Assembly: GCA_964469165.1 (NCBI GenBank)
Contig: CAYXXZ010000014.1
Span: forward strand, 1 to 42,672
Source: CAYXXZ01 sp964469165
GTDB lineage: Bacteria; Pseudomonadota; Gammaproteobacteria; Pseudomonadales; Porticoccaceae
Length of the DNA: 42,672 nt
Direction: 5' to 3'
The notes under the pieces were generated by a model. It did not search any database. It was not told the origin of the DNA and was given only the letters and a program-made list of their open reading frames with translations. Below are positions 33,999 through 42,500 of the stretch, in pieces. The position numbers and the translations under genes are program-made. Each line of letters opens with the position of its first letter. Within the stretch, counting starts at the first letter, position 1.

Positions 33999-35744
33999 AT
34001 GGCCAAACCACTCAGCAAGAACGATCTTCAGCAGGCGTTGGGATTGTGCAAAAGCTCCTTCATCATCGCCGGTGTCTTCAGCATGTTCATCAATCTGCTG
34101 ATGTTGGCGCCTCCCTTTTACATGATGCAGGCTTTCAATCGCGTGTTGTCCAGCGGCAGTCACGTCACGCTGCTGATGTTGTCGCTGATCTTGGTGTTCA
34201 TGCTCATGACCATGGGCGCTCTCGAGTGGGTGCGAGCGCGGGTATTGGTGAGAATCAGTTCGAGGCTCGACAGCCTTCTGACCAACAGGATGTTCGACAC
34301 CAGTTTCAAGCAGTCTCTCTATTCCGGGGGCACGGTCAGCAACGCCCAGCCGCTGCAGGATCTCAACGGCTTGCGCCAGTTCATGACCAGCAATGGGTTT
34401 TTTGCCTTCTTCGATGCTCCCTGGCTTCCCATTTATCTATTGGTGATGTTCATGTTCAGCCCTTGGTACGGGCTGATGGCCGTCTTTGCCAGTGTGGTGT
34501 TGATCACCATCGCCGTATTCAATGAAAGGACGACGGCGCCACTGTTTGAAGAGTCTTCCAAACACCAGGCCCAGGCGCAGAACATAGCCTCCAGCAATTT
34601 GCGCAACGCGGAAGTGATCGAGTCCATGGGCATGCTGGGCAATATCCGCAACCGTTGGCGCGAGTATGCCAGCCAGTCTCTCTACTGGCAGAGCATGGCC
34701 AGTGACAAGGCTTCGGGTTTCACGACCAGCTCCAAAACCTTCCGTCTTACAGTACAGTCGCTGATTCTCGGCCTTGGTGCTCTGCTGGTGTTGGATCAGC
34801 AGATCAGCCCAGGCGCCATGATCGCCGGTTCCATCCTGCTTGGCCGCGCCCTGGCGCCCATCGACGTGCTGATCGGCTCATGGAGACAGTTTGTTACGGC
34901 GAGAGAGCAATATGAACGTTTGAACAAGTTGCTCGATCAGTTGCCCGCCGAGACCGAGAAGATGACACTGCCGGCTCCCAAGGGCGCCATCAGGCTGGAG
35001 CAGGCGATGATCGGCCCACCCAAAATGAACGCGCCTGTAATCAAGGGGGTCAGTTTCGACATCAAGCCCGGAGAGTCCGTTGCCGTCATCGGCCCCAGCG
35101 CATCCGGAAAATCCACACTGGCCAGAGGTATTCTGGGCGTGTGGCCAGCGCTGGCGGGCAAGGTGCGCCTCGATGGGGCGGATATCAATCACTACAACCG
35201 CCACGAGTTGGGACCTTATATTGGCTACCTGCCGCAGGACATCGAGCTCTTCGACGGCACGGTCAGTGAAAACATCGCCCGTTTCGGCGATGTCGACCCC
35301 GAAAAAGTGGTGGCGGCGGCTCAGGCAGCTGGCGTACATGAAATGATTCTGCAGCTTCCTGGTGGTTACGACACCCAGATTGGCCAGGGAGGGAGTGCGC
35401 TGTCTGGGGGGCAACGTCAACGCATCGGGCTTGCCCGCGCCCTCTACGGTGATCCTGTGCTGGTGGTTCTCGACGAGCCCAATTCCAATCTCGATGACCA
35501 GGGTGAGCTGGCCTTGGCCAGGTGTTTGCAGGGGCTCAAAGCGAGAGGCGCCACCACGGTGCTCATTACTCATCGCCCCAGCATCCTTGGTCTGGCGGAC
35601 AAGATCATGGTGCTGACGGATGGCAAGATTGCACTTTTCGACACCAGGGACAAGGTGCTCGAAACCATGCGTGCCGCCACTGCCAATGCCCAGAAACAGG
35701 TAGCCGCAACCGCGGGCCAGCACAAAATCACCCCAATTTCCTAG
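33999..35744 (+). CDS. Type I secretion ABC transporter (PrtD/HasD-type permease-ATPase)
   Basis: 581 residues. An N-terminal six-helix membrane domain (VFSMFINLLMLAPPFYMMQAF is the first helix) is followed by an ATPase domain: Walker A GPSASGKST (near 363), signature LSGGQRQRIGLARAL (near 467), Walker B VLVVLDEPNSNLD (near 489) and H-loop THRPS. There is no C39 peptidase domain, so it belongs to the protease/lipase/S-layer exporter class rather than the bacteriocin class. It uses ATP to push unfolded RTX substrates from the cytoplasm through the HlyD-TolC channel. ATG 33999 is chosen; an upstream TTG at 33927 would overlap the promoter -10 box. It is first in an operon with the adaptor and TolC genes. 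The RTX protein at 8525 is the obvious local substrate. Confidence 0.95.
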   Translation: MAKPLSKNDLQQALGLCKSSFIIAGVFSMFINLLMLAPPFYMMQAFNRVLSSGSHVTLLMLSLILVFMLMTMGALEWVRARVLVRISSRLDSLLTNRMFDTSFKQSLYSGGTVSNAQPLQDLNGLRQFMTSNGFFAFFDAPWLPIYLLVMFMFSPWYGLMAVFASVVLITIAVFNERTTAPLFEESSKHQAQAQNIASSNLRNAEVIESMGMLGNIRNRWREYASQSLYWQSMASDKASGFTTSSKTFRLTVQSLILGLGALLVLDQQISPGAMIAGSILLGRALAPIDVLIGSWRQFVTAREQYERLNKLLDQLPAETEKMTLPAPKGAIRLEQAMIGPPKMNAPVIKGVSFDIKPGESVAVIGPSASGKSTLARGILGVWPALAGKVRLDGADINHYNRHELGPYIGYLPQDIELFDGTVSENIARFGDVDPEKVVAAAQAAGVHEMILQLPGGYDTQIGQGGSALSGGQRQRIGLARALYGDPVLVVLDEPNSNLDDQGELALARCLQGLKARGATTVLITHRPSILGLADKIMVLTDGKIALFDTRDKVLETMRAATANAQKQVAATAGQHKITPIS

Positions 35745-35756
35745 GATGCGTCCCCA

Positions 35757-37082
35757 ATGAACGTAAAGGCTGCATTGCCGCAGAAGTCGGCATCTCCCGA
35801 ACTGGAGACCTCGGACAAGAAGCCGAGAACCATCGGGCTCATAATCCTGCTGGTGTCATTTGGCCTTTTTGGCACCTGGGCCGCTTTCGCGCCGTTGGAC
35901 AGTGCCTCACTGGCGCCGGGGGTCGTGGTTGTGAAGGGACAGCGCAAGACCGTTCAGCATTACGAAGGCGGCATTGTCCAGGATATTCTTGTTACCGATG
36001 GCGAGCATGTGGAAGAAGACCAGCCGCTGGTGATTCTGGACAACACCCAGTTTGGCGCGGAGCTCGGCATTTTGCGCGGCCAGCTGTTCACCGCGGCGGC
36101 GACGGAAAGCCGCTTGATTGCCGAGCGTGATGATAAAGAGGCCATTCTGTTTTCGCCCGAACTGGACAGTAAGGACGTGCGTGCCGAGGAAGCCAAGCGC
36201 AACGAGGAGCAGATCTTCAACGCCCGCATGGCGGCGCGCCAGGGCGAGAAAAAGGTGCTGGAGCAGCGCATCATTCAGCTGAAATCCCAGATCGCCGGCC
36301 TGGAGTCGCTGGTAAAAAGCCAGCTGGAGCTGAGCGAGTCCTATCAGGAGGAGATCAAGGATCTCTCTGAGTTGCTGGACGACGGTTTCGTCGAGAAGAC
36401 CCGCCTGATGGACCTGCAGCGCAGCGATTCGCGCACCCGCGGCGAGATCGCGGAGCAGAAGGCGTCCATTGCGCAGTTACAGGTCAAGATTGGCGAGACG
36501 GAGCTGGAGATTCTTCAGCTCAACAAGCGTTTCAAGACGGAAGTGGTGGATGAACTGGCAAAGGCCCAGGCGCAGGTTTTTGACGTGAGGCAGCGCATCG
36601 TCGCGATCCAGAATAAAGTGGAGCGAACTGTCGTCAAGGCGCCGGTGAGCGGCAGGGTGCTGGGTTTGAACGCCCATACCATTGGCGGTGTGGTCAACGC
36701 TGGTACACCAATTCTCGATATCGTGCCTGATAATCAGGAACTGATCGTCGAGGCGAAGGTCAATCCTGCCGACATCGACAGAGTTGACGTGGGGCTTGAG
36801 GCCAATATCCGTTTTACGGCCTTTCATACCCAAACGACACCTGTCATTCCGGGGCGGGTGGTCAGAATCGCTGCGGATAGATTGGTGGATGACAAGACTG
36901 GGCAGCCGTACTATGGCGCGGTGATCGAAGTCACGGAAGAAGGTTTGAGAACCATGTCCGGCTTGACGCTGGTGCCGGGCATGCCGGCGGAAGTGCTGAT
37001 CAAGACGGGTGAAAGAACATTGCTGCAATACCTGCTTCAGCCTGCGCGGGATGCCATGGCCCGATCACTCATTGAGGAGTAA
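35757..37082 (+). CDS. HlyD-family type I secretion membrane-fusion (adaptor) protein
   Basis: 441 residues. It has a short cytoplasmic N-terminus, one membrane helix (IGLIILLVSFGLFGTWAAFAPL), then a lipoyl/barrel segment VVVKGQRKTVQHYEGGIVQDI that is diagnostic of HlyD/PrtE adaptors. A long periplasmic coiled coil follows (about residues 100-290), then the returning half (VKAPVSGRVLGLNAHTIGGVVNAG) and a beta domain ending VLIKTGERTLLQYLLQPARDAMARSLIEE. It bridges the ABC transporter and TolC. It starts 12 bases after the exporter stop, with AGGA as ribosome site. Confidence 0.95.
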   Translation: MNVKAALPQKSASPELETSDKKPRTIGLIILLVSFGLFGTWAAFAPLDSASLAPGVVVVKGQRKTVQHYEGGIVQDILVTDGEHVEEDQPLVILDNTQFGAELGILRGQLFTAAATESRLIAERDDKEAILFSPELDSKDVRAEEAKRNEEQIFNARMAARQGEKKVLEQRIIQLKSQIAGLESLVKSQLELSESYQEEIKDLSELLDDGFVEKTRLMDLQRSDSRTRGEIAEQKASIAQLQVKIGETELEILQLNKRFKTEVVDELAKAQAQVFDVRQRIVAIQNKVERTVVKAPVSGRVLGLNAHTIGGVVNAGTPILDIVPDNQELIVEAKVNPADIDRVDVGLEANIRFTAFHTQTTPVIPGRVVRIAADRLVDDKTGQPYYGAVIEVTEEGLRTMSGLTLVPGMPAEVLIKTGERTLLQYLLQPARDAMARSLIEE

Positions 37083-37087
37083 CGCCA

Positions 37088-38422
37088 ATGAAAGCCTCTG
37101 GACGCCTGTTTGCCGGCCTCTTGTTGTCCGCAGCGGTGAGCGCCCATGGCGCCACGTTGCTGGATCTTTACCACGAGACCATGGCGTCTGATCCGAGGTT
37201 GCAAAAATCCGAGGCGGAGGTGGCGGTTTTCCAGGCGCGCGAAAAAGGTGCCCGGGCCGGGCTTCTGCCCCAGGTGAGCGCCGGGGCCCAGGGTACGCGC
37301 ACCGTGCGTGAATCGGCTGATACCCAGGGGTTGGAGCGGCGCGATCACTACGATGGTGAAAGGTACTATCTTTCGCTGAGCCAGCCATTGTACGACAAGG
37401 CCCGCTGGGAAGCTTTCCGCAGCGCCGGAAAGGAGGCCGATCAGTACAGTGTCAGGCATGAGGATTTCCAGTCTCTGGTGGCCGTGGATGTGGTGGACCG
37501 CTACACCAAGGTGCTTGCCGCCGAGGACAATTACGCCTTCGTAGTGGCCGAGCGTGAGGCAGCGCAGGAGCAGTATCGACAGGTCGATGCCCGCTATCGG
37601 CGCCAGATGGCGAAAGTGACAGACTTGCTTGCCGTCGAGGCGCGGGCCAATATTCTCGTCTCACAGGAGCTGGAGGCATTGAATCAGGTGTCCATCGCCA
37701 GGGAGAGTATGTCGGAACTGCTGGGACGGGAAGTGAGCGAGCCTTTTGCGCCCTTGCGCGAGGATATTCACATCGCCTGGGATTTTTCCAATCTCGAAGA
37801 TTGGGTAGCACGGGGATTGCAGTCCAGCAAGCACTTGCAGTCGGCACGGCTGGCGGTAGAGACGGCGAAAGGGCGCGTCAAGGAAGCGCAAGGTCGCCGC
37901 CATCCCACGTTATCCGTCAATCTCAACGCCCAGAAAACCGACATTGGTTACGAGAACGCTCCGACTCCCTTGGCGGAGACTTATGTCGCGGCTCTCAACC
38001 TCAGCATGCCACTCTATACCGGGGGGCAGATCAGTGCTCAGGTGGATGAGGCGCAGGCGCGCCTGCGCATGGCGGAACAGGAGTACCAGCAGGCGGATCG
38101 CCTGTTGCGCAAGGAAATCCGCGAAGCCTTCCTGCGGTCGCGCAGTGCAATGGATCGCGTGGCCGCGACGCGCAAGGCCGTGGTGGCGGCGGACAAGTCC
38201 TACCAGGCTCAGAAGAAGGGCTTTGGCTTTGGCACTGTTACCGTGGTGGATGTGATGACCGCCTCCGAGACGCTGTTCGAGGCGCAGCGCGACTACCGCC
38301 AGGCCTATTACGATTTGATGGTACAGGGAATGACTCTCTTCCAGGTGTCGGGTGAGTTCTCGCCGCAGAACGTTGCCGACATCAACGCCTGGCTCGAGGC
38401 CGCGGGGCAACCCGGCTCGTAG
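37088..38422 (+). CDS. TolC-family outer-membrane channel
   Basis: 444 residues with a signal peptide (LFAGLLLSAAVSAHGA). Two outer-membrane-efflux repeats follow: LDLYHETMASDPRLQKSEAEVAVFQAREKGARAGLLPQVS opens the first, and SLEA-type helices with LAALNLSMPLYTGGQISAQVDEAQARLR open the second. The length is normal for TolC. A trimer forms the outer-membrane exit duct of the exporter. GAGGAG (37074-37079) precedes ATG 37088, and the gene starts 5 bases after the adaptor stop. Its TAG stop overlaps the next gene's GTG start by one base, which places the sugar-nucleotide enzyme in the same transcript. Confidence 0.94.
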   Translation: MKASGRLFAGLLLSAAVSAHGATLLDLYHETMASDPRLQKSEAEVAVFQAREKGARAGLLPQVSAGAQGTRTVRESADTQGLERRDHYDGERYYLSLSQPLYDKARWEAFRSAGKEADQYSVRHEDFQSLVAVDVVDRYTKVLAAEDNYAFVVAEREAAQEQYRQVDARYRRQMAKVTDLLAVEARANILVSQELEALNQVSIARESMSELLGREVSEPFAPLREDIHIAWDFSNLEDWVARGLQSSKHLQSARLAVETAKGRVKEAQGRRHPTLSVNLNAQKTDIGYENAPTPLAETYVAALNLSMPLYTGGQISAQVDEAQARLRMAEQEYQQADRLLRKEIREAFLRSRSAMDRVAATRKAVVAADKSYQAQKKGFGFGTVTVVDVMTASETLFEAQRDYRQAYYDLMVQGMTLFQVSGEFSPQNVADINAWLEAAGQPGS

Positions 38423-40440
38423 TGGGCGAACTACAGGGACTGGTTTTGAGAGATGCGCTGATCCACTTGCCGCGCCAGCACAAGCGGCTCATTCTGGCCC
38501 TCAACGACTTTTGCGTGGTCGAGCTCTGTCTGCTGCTGGCCTTTTATGTGCGCCTCGGCTGGTGGCCTCCGGATATTCTGGCGTTTTACATGCCGGTCTT
38601 CATTATCACGCCGTTGTGTGTGTTGGCGTTTTTCTATCAGCTGTCGCTTTACAGCCTGGTGACGCGCTACACCGGGGTCGAGGTGTTGACGGTGCTGGCG
38701 CGCGGCGTTTCCTACGGCGTGCTGGTGGTATTGCTGATCTTTTATCTGGCGTCGCTGGAGCCACCACTGCCGCGCAGTGTGCTGCTGCTGTTCTGGGTGT
38801 TCAGTATTCTCGCGCTGTTCTCCTCGCGCCTGGTGGCGGGAAAGTGGCTGCACGGCACGTCGTTGTCCGCACTGGTGATGTCGTTCACTGGCCTGCGCCA
38901 GCGCCGCAAGGCGAGGGGGCAGCCGGTGGCCATATATGGTGCGGGCGCGGCGGGTCAGCAACTGGTTGCCGCCTTGCAGCAGGGGGCGTGGTTCACGCCG
39001 CTGGCGTTCATCGACGATGACCCGGTATTGCAGGGCGAGACCGTCAACGGGCTCAAGGTGTACGGGCCGGCGGAGCTGCCGGAGTTCGTCAGCAACTGGC
39101 CCAATCTCGAGGTTTTGCTGGCACTGCCGTCAGTGGGTCGCCATCAGCGCCAGGAGATCATCCGCTTTCTGGAAACGCTGGATGTGCATGTGCGCTCGGT
39201 GCCCTCCCTGGACGAGTTGGCCCAGGGGCAGGTGCGGGTCGAGGACATCCGCGAGGTGGATGTGGCCGACATTCTCGGTCGCGACGCCGTGCCCGCCGAC
39301 AAGCTCCTGCTGGAGCACGGTATCCGCGGGCGCGTCATCCTCGTCACCGGCGCGGGCGGCTCCATTGGCTCGGAGCTGTGTCGCCAGCTGCTGCGCTACC
39401 AGCCCGCGCGCCTGCTGCTGGTGGATCACAGTGAGTTCAGTCTCTACACTATCTTCAGCGAACTGGAAGATATCGCGTTGCGCGCCGACATCCATGTGGC
39501 GGTGACGCCCATCATCGGCAGCGTCGCGGACGGTGAATTGCTGCGCGCCATCTTTGCTGAATACAAGGTCGATACCCTGTACCATGCCGCGGCCTACAAG
39601 CACGTGACGCTGGTGGAGGACAACGGCTACCAGGGCTTCGTCAACAACGTGATGGGCACCTTGATGCTGGCGCGCGCCGCCATGGAGGCCGGCGTCGGAC
39701 ACATGGTGCTGGTGTCCACCGACAAGGCGGTGCGGCCCACCAATCTGATGGGGGCCACAAAGCGCCTTGCGGAGCTGGTGTTGCAGGCGTTCTGTTGTCA
39801 TCTGGCGGTGGATTTTTCCGGTCTGGAGGCGTACAACGGCTTCGAGAAGAAGATGGTCGCCAACAACACCACCTTTACCATGGTGCGCTTTGGCAACGTG
39901 CTCGACTCCTCGGGTTCGGTGATTCCGCGCTTTCGCAAGCAGATTCGTGCGGGCGGGCCGGTGACCGTCACCCACAAGGACATCACCCGCTATTTCATGA
40001 CGATTCCCGAAGCGGCGGAGCTGGTGCTCCAGGTCAACGGCCTCAGCGAAGGGGGCGACGTCTTCATACTCGACATGGGCAAGCCGGTGAAGATCGACGA
40101 CCTGGCGCGCAAGCTCATACACCTGTCGGGGTTGTCATTGCGGAACGAGAACAACCCCGATGGCGACATCGAGATTCAGTACACGGGGATGCGCCCCGGT
40201 GAGAAACTCTACGAGGAGCTGCTCATCGACGACAGTGCCCTGCCGACGCGGCATCCCAAGATCTGGCGCGCCAATGAGCGGGACATCCCCTGGGAAGAGC
40301 TCAAGCCCTTGCTGCTTGCCCTGGCGGATGCCTTTCGCGCCGGCGCCACGGATGACATAGCGCGCCTCCTGGCGCGCCCCGAGATCGGCTATCGGCCCTC
40401 TGAATACACCAAGGAAAACCGGAACACAGCAACCAAATGA
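38422..40440 (+). CDS. Membrane nucleotide-sugar dehydratase/epimerase (WbpM/CapD/PglF type)
   Basis: 672 residues. Four N-terminal membrane helices (FCVVELCLLLAFYV, FIITPLCVLAFFYQLSLYSL, GVLVVLLIFYLASL, VLLLFWVFSILALFSS) precede a first Rossmann domain (AIYGAGAAGQQLV) and a second, catalytic SDR domain: VILVTGAGGSIGSELC near 304, YHAAAYKHVTLVE, STDKAVRPTNLMGATKRLAE near 431 with the S-D-K and M-G-x-x-K catalytic residues. Family members convert UDP-GlcNAc to 4-keto-6-deoxy or C4-epimer products for O-antigen, capsule or protein glycans. GTG 38422 touches the TolC stop; TTG 38446 with AGGGA upstream is an alternative start. It probably supplies the sugar used by the nearby glycosyltransferases. 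Confidence 0.9.
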   Translation: MGELQGLVLRDALIHLPRQHKRLILALNDFCVVELCLLLAFYVRLGWWPPDILAFYMPVFIITPLCVLAFFYQLSLYSLVTRYTGVEVLTVLARGVSYGVLVVLLIFYLASLEPPLPRSVLLLFWVFSILALFSSRLVAGKWLHGTSLSALVMSFTGLRQRRKARGQPVAIYGAGAAGQQLVAALQQGAWFTPLAFIDDDPVLQGETVNGLKVYGPAELPEFVSNWPNLEVLLALPSVGRHQRQEIIRFLETLDVHVRSVPSLDELAQGQVRVEDIREVDVADILGRDAVPADKLLLEHGIRGRVILVTGAGGSIGSELCRQLLRYQPARLLLVDHSEFSLYTIFSELEDIALRADIHVAVTPIIGSVADGELLRAIFAEYKVDTLYHAAAYKHVTLVEDNGYQGFVNNVMGTLMLARAAMEAGVGHMVLVSTDKAVRPTNLMGATKRLAELVLQAFCCHLAVDFSGLEAYNGFEKKMVANNTTFTMVRFGNVLDSSGSVIPRFRKQIRAGGPVTVTHKDITRYFMTIPEAAELVLQVNGLSEGGDVFILDMGKPVKIDDLARKLIHLSGLSLRNENNPDGDIEIQYTGMRPGEKLYEELLIDDSALPTRHPKIWRANERDIPWEELKPLLLALADAFRAGATDDIARLLARPEIGYRPSEYTKENRNTATK

Positions 40441-41993
40441 TCGCGAACAGACATATCCAGTTGATGGACACCACACTCAGGGATGGAGAGCAGACCCAGG
40501 GCGTTTCCTTCGCCGCTGAGGAAAAGACCGCCATCGCCAAGGCGCTGTTGAAATCCCTCAATGTGGATCGCATCGAGATCGCCTCGGCCTGCGTTTCGGA
40601 GGGCGAGAAGCAGGCCGTCGCCGACATCAACCGCTGGGCGCGGCAAGAGGGTCTCGACGAGCGCATCGAGGTGCTCGGTTTCGTCGACCACAAGCGCAGT
40701 GTGGACTGGATTTGCGACACCGGCGGGCGCGTCATCAACCTGCTCACCAAGGGCAGCGAAAAGCACTGCCGCGAACAGCTGGGCAACACGCTCGAAGGCC
40801 ATGCCGAAGACATCGCGACCACCGTCGCCTACGCGTTGTCCCGCGGATTGCGGGTCAACGTCTATCTGGAGGACTGGTCGAACGGCTACCGGGACAGCCC
40901 CGACTATGTTTACGGGCTGATGGACCGCATCGGCGATCTCGGTATTTCCCGCTTCATGCTGCCCGATACCCTGGGCGTGATGTCGCCCCGCGAGGTCTTT
41001 GCCAGCCTTGAGGATATGGTCAGTCGCTATCCGGGCAAGGCGTTCGACTTTCATCCCCACAATGACTACGGCCTGGCCATCGCCAACGTCATGTCCGCCG
41101 TGGAAGCCGGGGTGTCGGGCATTCACTGCACCGTCAACTGTCTCGGCGAGCGCGCCGGCAACGTGTCGCTGGCGCAGGTTGCGGTGGTGCTGCGCGACAA
41201 GATGGGGGCGGAGCTGTCCATCGACGAAGGCAGCATCATGAAAGTCAGCAAGATGGTGGAGAATTTCTCCGGCAAGTGGATTCCCGACAATGCCCCGATC
41301 GTGGGAGCGGACGTCTTTACGCAAACGGCGGGTATTCACGCCGATGGTGATCACAAGGGCGGCCTCTACGTCAGCAAGCTGACGCCGGAGCGTTTCAACC
41401 GCACGCGCAGCTACGCGCTCGGCAAGATGAGCGGCAAGGCGTCGCTGATCAAGAATCTGGAGGCGTTGGGCATCACGCTGTCGCCGGAGAACCAGGCCAA
41501 GGTACTGGCGCGCATCGTCAAGATGGGCGACTCCAAGCATCAGATCACCATGGACGACCTGCCCTTCATCATCGCCGATGTCATGGAGAGCCGGGAATAC
41601 AAGCACATCCGCCTGCTCGACTGTTCCGTCACCAGCAATCTCGACGAGGCCTCCACCGTGCAGGTGCGCGTGGATCTCGGCGGCGAAACCCACAGCGCGA
41701 CGGGGCAGGGCAACGGCGGTTTCGACGCCTTCATCCAGGCCATGCAGCAGGTGCTCGACAGGCGTCAGGTGCGACTCCCCGACCTGATCGATTACGAGGT
41801 GAAGATTCCCAAGGGCGGCAACACCAATGCGCTGACCGAGTGCATCATCACCTGGCGCCCCCCCAGCGGCAAGCAGGTCAAGACCCGCGGCGTTCATTCC
41901 AACCAGGTGTTTGCGGGCGTGCTGGCCACGTTGCGCATGGCCAATTTGCAGCTCCATGAGCGAGCGGAATGTGACACTACTCGCAGTGCGTAG
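40437..41993 (+). CDS. Isopropylmalate/citramalate-synthase-like enzyme with LeuA regulatory domain
   Basis: 518 residues. The TIM barrel starts LMDTTLRDGEQTQGVSF (the DTTLRDGEQ signature with a metal aspartate), has VDRIEIASACVSEGE and DFHPHNDYGLAIANVMSA (H-x-H metal site), and CLGERAGNVSLAQ in place of the more usual G-x-G-E-R-x-G-N. From about 395 a LeuA-type dimer/regulatory domain follows (LLDCSVTSNL, VRVDLGGETHSATGQGNGGFDAF). The reaction should be an acetyl-CoA plus 2-oxoacid condensation; leucine, isoleucine or a pathway-specific acid are possible. It overlaps the sugar dehydratase gene by 4 bases (ATGA), an odd partner for a leucine gene. Its TAG stop lies inside a REP-like palindrome. 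Confidence 0.87.
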   Translation: MIANRHIQLMDTTLRDGEQTQGVSFAAEEKTAIAKALLKSLNVDRIEIASACVSEGEKQAVADINRWARQEGLDERIEVLGFVDHKRSVDWICDTGGRVINLLTKGSEKHCREQLGNTLEGHAEDIATTVAYALSRGLRVNVYLEDWSNGYRDSPDYVYGLMDRIGDLGISRFMLPDTLGVMSPREVFASLEDMVSRYPGKAFDFHPHNDYGLAIANVMSAVEAGVSGIHCTVNCLGERAGNVSLAQVAVVLRDKMGAELSIDEGSIMKVSKMVENFSGKWIPDNAPIVGADVFTQTAGIHADGDHKGGLYVSKLTPERFNRTRSYALGKMSGKASLIKNLEALGITLSPENQAKVLARIVKMGDSKHQITMDDLPFIIADVMESREYKHIRLLDCSVTSNLDEASTVQVRVDLGGETHSATGQGNGGFDAFIQAMQQVLDRRQVRLPDLIDYEVKIPKGGNTNALTECIITWRPPSGKQVKTRGVHSNQVFAGVLATLRMANLQLHERAECDTTRSA

Positions 41994-42017
41994 GGGCGAT
42001 TCACGAATCGTCCCTAC
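41990..42017. repeat. REP-like palindrome supplying the stop of the upstream gene
   Basis: It begins GTAGGGGCGATT and ends AATCGTCCCTAC. The TAG at 41991-41993 is the stop of the isopropylmalate-synthase-like gene. A further variant lies at 42061-42086. Confidence 0.85.
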
Positions 42018-42127
42018 GCAGGGTTGGGTCCTTTCTGTGTTGGTGTGTGGTGGTCTGATCGTGGGCGATTCGTGAATCGCCCGTACGCATTGCCCGTCTC
42101 CTGTGTTGGGGGTGTGTTGGCCCTTTC

Positions 42128-42368
42128 GTAGGGGCAATTCATGAATTGCCCGTACGCAGGGTTGGGTCCTTTCTGTGTTGGCGATGCGATGGTCCTTTCG
42201 GTGGGGCGATTCGTGAATTGCCCGTACGCAGGGTTGGGTCCTTTCTGTGTTGGCGATGCGATGGTCCTTTCGGTGGGGCGATTCGTGAATTGCCCGTACG
42301 CAGGGTTGGGTCCTTTCTGTATTGGCGATGCGGTGACCCTTTCGTAGGGGCAATTCATGAATTGCCCC
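42128..42368. repeat. 72-bp tandem array carrying REP-like palindromes
   Basis: Units start at 42153, 42225 and 42297 (TACGCAGGGTTGGGTCC), exactly 72 bases apart, and each ends with a palindrome. Palindromes are at 42128-42155, 42201-42227, 42273-42299 and 42344-42368. A diverged earlier unit starts near 42014. The array fills the 507-base gap before the fumarase gene; the rest of the gap shows nothing I can assign. Confidence 0.9.
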
Positions 42369-42500
42369 CATTTTGCTGTGCTATCACACCCTTCCGAGAC
42401 CGGCGCGCATTACCCCCGTGCGACGGAGGTATCAAATAGCATGCGAATTCAGTAAAATTCTCCACCTTTCCATCAAAACATCCCTGCCAGAGAAACGCTC

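Noticed and set aside
40389..42371. A 660-codon minus-strand frame opposite the isopropylmalate-synthase-like gene
   Set aside because: The plus-strand enzyme has all family motifs; the antisense frame is repeat-encoded at its start and has no recognisable domain.
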